Shown here: positions 56,231 to 64,000 of the stretch, piece after piece
How positions within the stretch are numbered: position 1 is the stretch's first letter
Layout of the letters: each line of letters starts with the position of its first letter
Source: Anniella stebbinsi
Taxonomy: Eukaryota > Chordata > Lepidosauria > Squamata > Anniellidae
Assembly: GCA_029215795.1 (NCBI GenBank)
Contig: JARDYH010000004.1
Coordinates: 32,802,001-32,866,000 of the forward strand
Direction: 5' to 3'
Length of the DNA: 64,000 bases
Notes under the pieces: model-generated
What the model was told of the DNA's origin: nothing
What the model saw: only the letters and a program-made list of their open reading frames with translations
Database searches by the model: none
Program-made: the position numbers and the translations under genes

Positions 56231-57067
56231 CTACGGCTGCGGCCGCACCATACTCGCCTGCGGGCGGTGGCTCCTCCTCCGGGGGGGCGCTCCCTCCATT
56301 GGCACGTCCTCTGGCTGTGGGGGCCCCTCAATCTCCTCCTTGAGCACGGCCTCCCCGACCTTGAACTCGGCTTCCAGAGGCGCCTCCTCCTCCATTGGCT
56401 CCAACTTCACGAAGGTGTCATCGGTGGCCTGCGTATCGATGTTCCGCAGCTCTTCCTGGGATGGTGACAGTTCTGGCTCCATCACGTCACCCACCTGTTG
56501 TTCCACAAGCTGTTCCATTTTGACCTGGTCCTCCTGTGACACTGGCCCCGTCTCCATCACGGCATCCAAGATGCTGCAGGCAAATCCCTGCACCGTGGTG
56601 CTGCGTTTTGACGACCCCAGCCGAGTACGGGGTGCCGCCTCTGCCCACGGCGCTTGCCCTGTGGTGGCGTCCACACTCCCCTTCATGCGAGTCGCCCTCG
56701 GGCACGATGGCCCTGGCCCTTTGTCCTCCTGATTGGTTTCTGGCACTAGCAGCTCAGGTGCGGGATCCTCTACCTGCATGTCCACACAGATGAGTCGTAG
56801 GAAGGCCGTGGGGCTGCTGCTGCTGGAGGTGGCTGGCATGGGGGAGATACTCCTTGAGGTGGTGGCTGTCCTGGGCAGCACGGGTGGCGGCCTCACAAGC
56901 ACCGATGGGCTTTGGGATGCCGCAGAACAGCTCTTCAGCTTCGCCTTGGCCGGCCATGCTTCTGCTGATGCCCTCACGGCCTTCCTGCCGGTGGGTGTTG
57001 GCCGTGGGGCGTCCCTCCGTGTCGGCGGCTGTGGTTCCCATGCGGTGGGCCCCTCCTCCTGTTGCAA
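56231..57067 (-). pseudogene. Middle part of the Harbinger accessory (Myb-side) protein
   Basis: A 278-codon frame, acidic and Ser/Pro-rich, continues from the Myb-like segment in a different frame. Visible are FACSILDAVMETGPVSQEDQ, VKMEQLVEQQVGDVMEPELS and FVKLEPMEEEAPLEAEFKVG. The VKLEPMEE-type word resembles a SUMOylation site but is only a short match. Low-complexity linkers dominate. No catalytic domain is recognised. It ends at a stop near 56231, and the coding text resumes in another frame as RNRREADRLQVARELVTATE. Confidence 0.55.
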
Positions 57068-57107
57068 CCCTTGGTCCAGTTGAGCTCATTGTCATGTGCA
57101 CGGCGGC

Positions 57108-57504
57108 TCATTGGTGGCGACCCCACTGCCTGCCCGGGACGACATCATGGTGATCCAACAGCAGGCGTGCCAATTCATCGTAGAAGGGCATGGTGTGTGG
57201 CTGGACACCGCTTCTTTTATTGTGGGTGACGATCTCCTTGAACTTCCTCTTGAGTCCATGGAGCTTGTCCCCGTTCCTGTATCTGCTTGCTGAGCCACGG
57301 GTAGAGCTGATCGTGCCTGGCTGTGGCCATGATCCTCCTGGCTTCCAGGCTGCCCCAGAGCTCTATGAAGTGGCTGATCTCTGCCTGGGACCAGTGCTGC
57401 GCTCTGCGTCTTTCCGGGGGGTCCTGGCTGCTCCCCTCTCCAGGGGGTTGTGAGCTGGTGTCCTTGGCCGGCTCACCCCGGGCCCCCTCTCCCTCTGGCT
57501 CCAT
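57108..57504 (-). pseudogene. Harbinger Myb/SANT-like DNA-binding domain, frameshifted
   Basis: The second protein of Harbinger transposons binds the termini and brings the nuclease to DNA. The first frame starts MEPEGEGARGEPAKDTSS and gives HWSQAEISHFIELWGSL and QLYPWLSKQIQERG. After a frameshift near 57268 the domain continues as KLHGLKRKFKEIVTHNKRSG and MPFYDELARLLL, ending at a stop at 57108-57110. The spaced tryptophans and the K-x-x-x-LK-KF-K-I motif fit the trihelix/MADF-like Myb group. The ATG at 57502-57504 is favoured because it lies just before the domain; longer frames upstream are low-complexity. Confidence 0.8.
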
Positions 57505-57510
57505 GTTGCC

Positions 57511-58239
57511 AGCGGGTATGTGTTTTGGTGGTGACGGTCGTCTGTGCCTTGGGCTGGCGTTCCCCGTCCCGTATGCTTGTGTGATGGTGGGTGCTGGTGG
57601 GCTGTTGTGCTTACTGTGAATGTGCCTTGTGTGTAGGCGTTGTTGTCGTTGCTGGCCGGGGCCGCTTCATGTCCTTGGGATTGTTGTGCATACCTGTGGC
57701 CCACGGGGGCCCTTTGCCTTGGCGTTTCATGCGTCTTGGGGATGAGAATGGCCATTGCTCACTGTCCGGCCGTGTTGGGCGGATGAGGGGGGGCTCGCCG
57801 GTTGCTGCTTCCCCGTCCCTCGTGCTTCCGGGTGATTCAACGGTGGAGGTGGCGGTGCAGTGGAGGTCTGCTTCGGGTGGGTTGCTGAGCTCCCTGTTGG
57901 AGTGGGGGGCTGCTCCTTGTTGCTTATTCTGTTTCCTCCTCCCCCCTTTTGCCGTGGATCCCTTCTGGCGCGCTTCCCTTTCCCTTTGGGTGGCTGACTG
58001 GGCACCCGGCGTGCGTGCTTGCAGGAGCTGGCCCCTTGTTGTGCTCCATGCCGGCTGCCTGGTGGGGGAAGCGGGCATCCTTGGTTGCTATGGCAGCGAG
58101 CCTGGGGATCTGTTGTGGGTGTGCCTGAGTGGCCGCCCGCATTCTGCCGCTCTTGCCGCTCACCTCTCTGGTCTTCCATGCTAATGTACTCAATGCATGG
58201 ATTTAATGCACGCTCTCCTCCAGACGACATATTACTCAA
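57511..58239 (-). other. GC-rich 5' region of the Harbinger element
   Basis: Overlapping frames on both strands (up to 197 codons) are proline/serine/arginine-rich, with no domain. They arise from GC-rich composition. On the minus strand this would be the leader of the Myb-side gene. Confidence 0.5.
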
Positions 58240-58436
58240 TTGACTAATCCCTAAACAACGTGCAAGCGCATTGTTTCACTCCGTTGTTTAATTCTCCTGA
58301 TTAGCATACTGTGGGTTGTGTGTGCGTTGTGTGCCTCCCTCCAGACGACACGTTAATCAACTCAACTGACGGTTGTTTAATTAACCCACCGTTGCTTAAC
58401 GTGTTGTCCAAATTGAGCCATTGAGTATCCTTAGAT

Positions 58437-58575
58437 CAGCCTTCCTCAACATGTTGCCTTCCAACTATTTTGGATTCCAGCTCCCAGCATTCTTGACAAT
58501 TAGCCATATTGGCTGGAGCTGCTGGGAGCTGAAGTCCAAAGCATCTCAAAGTCACCAGGTTGGGGAAAGGTGCCA
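58437..58575. mobile_element. Palindromic MITE, about 140 bp (cagccttcctcaac type)
   Basis: The left arm is cagccttcctcaacatg...ttggattccagctcccagcattcttgacaattagcca. The right arm is tggctggagctgctgggagctgaagtccaaagc...caccaggttggggaaagg. The arms are inverted over nearly the whole length. It starts 15 bp after the target duplication of the Harbinger element. Partial relatives lie at 22.68, 40.02 and 62.98 kb. Confidence 0.8.
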
Positions 58576-60499
58576 TAGGTATAATGGGGCAGAGGGGAAG
58601 AATGTGGCTTGGGGGTGTTGTTTTTGGTTGGTGGGGGGAAGCGTTAGGTTTCCCATAACATCTCATTCCAGCTGGGGAGGATGATCCTAAGGCAGTTCCA
58701 CTTCCAAGTACATTCTCTGATATCCTCTAGAAAGCAGATGTATTAGTAGCAATCCATGATGAAATGCTACTAGACCAATTTAAAAAGACATGAAAAGGTG
58801 GGTGGTGTCACTGGACCACTCAGGGTGATTCATTGTTGCTTAGTCATGAGCAGGATGCAGGGATGGTATCTGGAAGGAGCTATTGATTTAATAGCAATGC
58901 CTGTGTGTCTTTGATGCTCTAAACTTTGGTAATTTCTCATTATGATTTTTCTAAGTCAACTTCCAAATTCCTGGCAATCCAAAGCATTTTTATAAAATGT
59001 CACTGCAGTCATGTTTTGTTGGTGGAAAAGGTCAGTAATTACAATTGTCCTGTAGTTGTAATAATGTAAGGTAGCTACTATAAATTTCAAGAAAATGTAA
59101 TATGCTGTATGTAACTGCAATCTTTTAAGAGAACACCACTCTATTATTATTCTGTTTCTTAACTTACTCTATTTCTGAAATGATCACTGATGCACAAAAC
59201 CATAATGGCCTTACAGTGTACATATGTACTCATAAGAGAGTAGCCCTTGAGTTCAATAGGACTTACTCACAGGTAAGCTTGTATAGTAGTATGGTCTTAA
59301 TTTATACACAAAATTTTCAGAAGTAACTTTGCAACTGTTTATATTGGCCAGTAGGGACATACAAGTTTTCCAAGCCTGGTATCAGTGACACATAATTCCA
59401 TTCAGCTAGAGGTGTCAATTATTTAGGTTGCTTCTACACTAGAGCCCTTTAGTGCTGCTGAGGAACTTCTTTTCTGCAATGAGCTGGAAGTGGAAGTAAA
59501 AGGAAGGTTCCACACAGCATTTAATGCAGCAACATATTATCCGAAAATGATCTTCTCAAAATCCACCTACAATATTTACGCACAAATCCTTTCCAACAAA
59601 GACCTCCTGCAATATCAATTAGTAGCTTCCTCCTTGCAGGTTAAGTATGTTTTTTTGCTCCTCGATGTCAAGGTTGGGGATATTAATGATGACTCTGGAA
59701 CTGGATGTATAAGAGGGGATGAGCCAATAACTGGTCTGGATGTGTATGTGGGATCCGTCCAGATCCTGAAATTACTAATCTATACTGGGAATGGGTCAAA
59801 TTCATCCCCGAGCATTTCTACATTAAGGGGAAATCTTGTTGCTTTGGATTTCCTGGTTCTTTGGCACAATTTTTATGGGTTATGGGGTAACCACGTGCTT
59901 TGAATTGAATACTTCCCCTCCCTTCACTTCCATTGAGACAGCACCATCTAGTGGTGGAAGGTCCTGCTTTCCCCCAGATATTACCATATTAAAAGTGATT
60001 CTTTTATAGCAGGATTTCTAGGGGATACTGCGGGAGACACCCTGGTAATTAATGACATCATGTAATGGACCCAAAAATGTCCTTCACTGGCCAATCATGA
60101 GTGTGCAGTAAATTGCTCACTTAGAGGAGCCTCCTGTCCCAGCTAGGAGCACTATCTGCTCAGAAGTGGACTCCTATCAGGAAAGGGAAATATGTGCAAC
60201 TAGGTGCTGCATTGTGGTTCTTCTCTCTGATCCAGGCATGGCATCCTTTTAAAGAGGGCAGGCATCATTCAGCATGGGGCATGTGCCAAGGTCCGACACC
60301 TAATCAGCGGGCCCACTGACATTAGGCCCAACCACCTGCTCTTTCTCTTCAGCATTGCAACCTGCTTGTTCACCCAACTCTCCCTTTGGTCCACAGGGAG
60401 TGAACATGCAAGCAAGCAAGCAAGCAAGCAAACAACAGGGTGAGAAAGAGTAGTAGTGTGGAGAACGTGGACAGGGAGGCATTTTCTCTCTCTCTCATA
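58576..60499. other. Non-coding DNA with an old repeat copy and a CTCF-like word
   Basis: About 59205-59290 carries 'atgtactcataagagagtagcccttgagttcaataggacttactcacagg', the palindromic repeat of 38 kb. The word AGCACCATCTAGTGG lies at 59940-59954. A 137-codon frame at 59490-59903 shows no domain. A short AAGC repeat lies at 60410-60431. Confidence 0.5.
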
Positions 60500-60897
60500 A
60501 TACTAGAACCTGAGATCATCCCATGAAACTGATTGGTGGGAGATTCAAGACAGATAAAAGGAAGTACTTCTTCACACAGCACATAGTTAAACTATGGAAT
60601 TCACTACCACAAAATGTGGTGATGGCCACCAGTTTGGATGGCTTTAAAAGAGGATTGGATGAATTCCTGGAGAAGACTATCAATGGCTACTAGTCCTGGT
60701 AGCTATGTGCTACTTCCAGTATCAGAGGCAGTAAGCCTATATACACCAGTTGCTGCAGAACATGGGCGGGAGGGTGCTGCTGCACTCATGTCCTGCTTGG
60801 GGGTTCCTGGTTGACAGCCGGTCGGCCACTGTGTGGACAGTGCTGGACTTGGTCTGATCCAGCATGGCTCTTCTTATGTTATGTTCTTATGTTCAGT
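60500..60897 (+). repeat. CR1/L3-type LINE 3' end, well preserved
   Basis: Coding-like text reads RKYFFTQHIVKLWNSL, then MATSLDGFKRGLDEF and EKTINGY. A 3' UTR follows ('ctgctgcactcatgtcctgcttgggggttcc'). It ends 'ggacttggtctgatccagcatggctcttcttatgttatgttcttatg'. The WN-L and FK-LD words are the conserved end of ORF2. Confidence 0.88.
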
Positions 60898-62247
60898 TAC
60901 CACTCTCTGCTTGTTCATTAGCTATCTGGTTGGCAAGCAAAACGCAATGGTGAGGAAGAGTAGCAACAGCAGTATCTGTGACATTGGCAGTGAGGGAGTA
61001 GGCTGACCGAGTGAGGGGGAACCCATTGATGGAGCCTTGCCCAAAGCTCAACTAAAAACCTGGAGCCAGCACTGCTCTTAGCTGCGAAAACGCATGCCTG
61101 CCCTTTTCTGCCAAATTCGTTGACTGGCAGGATCTTCGCTCCATCCCCTCCCAGATGCTTTCTGTGTACTGGGTTGGATCAGGCACATCAGTTTAGTGTC
61201 ATTGATTTTACTGTGTCGAAGAATGAAAATAGTAAATCCCCTTATAAAGACAATATTGTTCCAAGGAACAAGTATATTACAGGAAGCAGTATCTGAATTT
61301 TTCTCCTGCTCCAACAATTGACCTTGTTTGGAAGGAAATACCTTCTCCATTTCCGTTTACACCTGCTACTTTAACAGAAAAGGGATTATTCATTGGTGTT
61401 GAATTCTAAGTGGGATTGTATTTCTAGGAGTCCATTGCGCACCAGTCAAAATCTCCTTATATATTTGTTCAAGTTAATATGATGTTTTCAAAATACTGAA
61501 TTCATGTGGTGCTCTCCAAGGACCTAGCACAGAGAACTGTCACTGATCCTCTTACGTGACACCGTGAAGGTTTATTATGAAATGCCTCCAGCTATTCCAT
61601 ATTGGATTTGCCATTTTATTTTCATATGAAAATATGGGGTTTGCTTGAGTTTGGCTGCATTAAAAGATGGTTTCGAAGTGGGGGTGGGTGAGAAAGCAGT
61701 TGAAACCTCAGAGAAAATTGCACTACTAATCATATTTCCATAAGCAGCCCTCTAACATTACAGTCACACACTATATTTACAATTTAGTTGATACGAGCTA
61801 CAGTTTAAGTTGAAGAAAATTGGTTTCCTTTTCAAAATGTCATGTTTCTCATTTCTCTTCTGAATTTTCAGGCTGTTTCAAGCTCTTATCAGCCTTTAAA
61901 TCACTTGAAAACACACTCCGCAATTAAAATGCAGCAAATCTTCATGAATCAATTTAAGGGTTGTTGTTTTTTTATTTGTTCTAAAACACATTTAAGTGAA
62001 ACTGAAAGCCTGTTAAAATGTGATATAATGAATGTGAATACAAATGCAGAGGGGAGGGGAGGAAATGAGTGTGGCAGGGAAGAGAATTTGTGCATATGTG
62101 CGCGCAGGGGGTGGGAGGTTGCAGATGGAACAGAACTAATGCACACTCCCAACATCAGGCAGGAAAAGTTATGATGACCTTGAAAATTAGGAGAGGACAC
62201 TTACCTGGCAAGCAAGCAAAATTTGGAAATGACAGTGCAATCCTAAC
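60898..62247. other. Non-coding DNA, nothing recognised
   Basis: AT-rich; frames up to 110 codons (61842-62174) lack any domain. Confidence 0.45.
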
Positions 62248-62250
62248 CAT

Positions 62251-62698
62251 GGCCATGTCTACACCATGCAGTTATCCCAGGTTGCCTCTAGGTCATCCGT
62301 GTGAATCCAAATGATGTACAGGGGATCCTGGGGTCAACCGGCAATGACCAGAGACGTTCCCTGGGTTAACTGAAACCGGGGATGTCCTGGTTTTTCTGCA
62401 GTCCTGGGAGAACCCTGAGGACTGTGGCTGGTGTGGTGTGGGCTCCCAGGTCCTCAAACAGGTACAGGGCTGCTCTGTGCCCAGAGGGTTTGGGGGGCAG
62501 CAATTTCGCCAACCCTGGGATGGTGGGGGGTTACTCACTTTTTCACCGTGTGACCAGGCTCTTCTTTTTTAAAAATGGCACCTGCGACATTCCTCTTCCC
62601 TTCTGGGATGTTGCGTGGCCGTATAGATGCTGGGGGAGGATTGCGGAAGCAGGTAAGTCCACGATCCTCCCCCTCCCCCCTGCGGTGTAGATGAAACC
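62251..62698. mobile_element. MITE with TCTACACC-type termini, 448 bp
   Basis: The left end is GGCCATGTCTACACC and the right end, read inward, is GGTTTCATCTACACC. The flanking 3-bp duplication is CAT (62248-62250, 62699-62701). It is an inverse-orientation relative of 13287-13843, sharing 'gtacaggggatcctggggtcaac' and 'gttgcgtggccg' -type blocks. Confidence 0.75.
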
Positions 62699-62969
62699 CA
62701 TGTCTACTCAGAAATAGATATGCGAAGGCTTGGAAAAATAGTCAAAAAAGTTATGTATATAGGCTCTTTTAGGACATAAAGCATAACTTGGATTGCTCAT
62801 GAAATTACCATGTTTGGTAAATTAAATTTAAAAGTGTAGTTTATTTATATAATAACTGTATATTTACTACATGTTTTACTTTTAAAAGTTTTTAAATTTA
62901 ATGATAATGTTATGAGCAAACCAAGTTACGCATAATACAACTTTACGAACATAAAGGCTGCTTTATGTC

Positions 62970-63020
62970 CTAAAACTGCCTTTCCCAACTTGGTGCCCTC
63001 CAGATGTGTGGTCGCATGGC
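62970..63020. repeat. Half copy of the cagccttcctcaac MITE
   Basis: 'actgcctttcccaacttggtgccctccagatgtgtgg' matches the left arm of this palindromic family and then stops. Confidence 0.6.
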
Positions 63021-63284
63021 GGCTAAGCACTGGAGACGGGACCTTTTCAGTCATGGCACCACACAGTTGGATCAACATCCAGAAAGCTACAAGTGGTCCC
63101 ATCACTGGTCTCTTTTAGGCAGGCACCAAAAATGGTATAATTTTAGCTAGCTTTTTTCAAAATATTGTTTTTAGAGGATATATTTGCTGCTGCTTTTATG
63201 TTGATCGATGTTGTTCATTTTTATTTCAGATCATCATTGCTGTTAGTTATTGTTTTTATTAATATGTGTAAGCCTCATTTTGAA
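63021..63284 (+). repeat. L2/CR1-group LINE 3' fragment
   Basis: The text 'gggaccttttcagtcatggcaccacacagttggatcaacatcc' translates as GTFSVMAPHSWINI, resembling the FSVVAPxLWNxLP end of L2-like ORF2. An AT-rich 3' UTR follows. Confidence 0.6.
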
Positions 63285-63370
63285 CATTTGTGAACAGAAT
63301 GCTGGACTAGATGGACCCTTGGTCTGATCCAGCATGCTCTTCTTATGTTCTTAGGTTCTTCTTATGTTTT
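63285..63370 (+). repeat. CR1/L3-type LINE 3' terminus
   Basis: 'aatgctggactagatggaccc', 'ttggtctgatccagcatgctc' and two rounds of ttcttatg. Confidence 0.85.
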
Positions 63371-63402
63371 GATGGCTGGAATTACTTACCTCTGTTTGAG
63401 AT

Positions 63403-63432
63403 GGATGGATAGATGATAGGTAGATAGATACC
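63403..63432. repeat. GATG/GATA short tandem repeat
   Basis: Several imperfect GATG and then TAGA units. Confidence 0.8.
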
Positions 63433-64000
63433 CACACTCACACTGCAACTCTACATTTAATGAAATAATTTCCGACTAAACATAATGGTGGTCTGTATCA
63501 GGAGAATCACAGGGAAAACCTAGACATAATGTTAGTTGTGTGCATGGTTTTAATTTGGGGTGGGGGTGGGAGTGGTGAGTAGCAGCAGGACTGCAATGGG
63601 TGAGAAGGGAAAGTTTAACCCCCTTGCTCCTGCTAAGCTGTGGTCCTGATAAAAATGCTCCCCTGAAACAGCTATTTACTCCATGAAAGAACCTTCCATG
63701 GCTGCCAAAAAACAGATCTTCCTGTTGCTCAGCCCCTCTGTGGTTACTCTTTACAGTTTTAAAACTGCGCAGTTTAATTGCATTCACATCGAATTTGACA
63801 TATAAGCTCAGCAGATACTCCGAAAACTCTTTCTCACTCCAATGAGATTTCACAGCAGGTGAGGCAAAGTAGGAAGCAGAAGCCGTCCTGAACGTCTGCT
63901 CACCATTTATAAATGAAGGAAACAGGGAGGTATGATGCAGTGATCTCTCCAGCCCTTTATATTTTGGAAATGGTCTGAAAGAGTCTTTTCACACCTTCAA
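63433..64000. other. Non-coding DNA, nothing recognised
   Basis: A 125-codon minus-strand frame (63853-63476) has no recognisable domain. Confidence 0.45.

Larger units (their letters stand above)
52750..58419 (-). mobile_element. PIF/Harbinger transposon, decayed, about 5.7 kb
   Basis: A GC- and CpG-rich block in AT-rich surroundings. Both typical Harbinger genes lie on the minus strand: a Myb/SANT-like protein (57.5 kb downwards) and a DDE transposase (54.5-52.76 kb). The terminus at 58419, read inward, is GGCTCAATTTGGACAACACG and is followed by ATT. Subterminal text (gtgtcgtctggaggga, tcaactgacggttgttta) recurs in the MITEs at 30.3, 31.5 and 40.2 kb. No matching terminus is visible beside the transposase end, so the 52.75-kb boundary is approximate and that end is lost or truncated. 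Confidence 0.88.

Noticed and set aside
57591..58184. 197-codon plus-strand frame in the Harbinger leader
   Set aside because: GC-rich low-complexity sequence, no domain, antisense to the transposon genes.
1..64000. CRISPR array, operons or bacterial genes
   Set aside because: Repeats are dispersed transposons and microsatellites, and the coding remnants are eukaryotic LINE and Harbinger genes.

Overview
The window looks like a stretch of squamate reptile (lizard or snake) nuclear genome with no recognisable host gene. Three things point there: AT-rich non-coding DNA crowded with short palindromic DNA transposons; L2-like and CR1/L3-like LINE tails, the latter ending in TTCTTATG repeats; and tRNA-derived SINEs of the Sauria/Squam type. 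The species cannot be told from the sequence. Almost every short open frame is chance or lies inside a repeat.

Layout. 1-9.2 kb: unique DNA, LINE tails and several foldback elements, the largest at 8.45-9.17 kb. 9.2-18 kb: mostly unclassified DNA, with a 520-bp hAT-type MITE at 11.68-12.20 kb, a 557-bp MITE at 13.29-13.84 kb and a 35-nt U2 snRNA fragment at 14.8 kb. 18.6-26 kb: LINE tails split by ~320-bp palindromic hAT-type MITEs (TAGGGTGACC ends, 8-bp target duplications). 27.7-30.24 kb: a long degraded L2-like LINE on the minus strand, with endonuclease and reverse transcriptase remnants. 30.3-42.2 kb: a dense MITE field. 43.4-45.75 kb: a second L2-like LINE (plus strand) split by an 860-bp foldback element. 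48-50.4 kb: an unclassified, CpG-containing region with internal repeats. 51.1-52.5 kb: CR1, CR1/L3 and SINE copies. 52.75-58.42 kb: a GC-rich, decayed PIF/Harbinger transposon, the only multi-gene unit. 58.4-64 kb: MITEs and LINE tails.

The most coherent system is the Harbinger group. The 5.7-kb element carries a HARBI1-type nuclease with the three acidic catalytic residues still visible, although two in-frame stops and a frameshift break it. It also carries a separate Myb/SANT-like DNA-binding protein, frameshifted, with further proline-rich and acidic segments. Its one surviving terminus resembles the ends of four shorter elements here (226, 227, 520 and 1280 bp), each flanked by a 3-bp duplication beginning with A. 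This looks like an autonomous element beside its non-autonomous derivatives. A probable solo LTR lies within the Myb-side coding sequence. At least four hAT-type MITE families with 8-bp duplications are also present.
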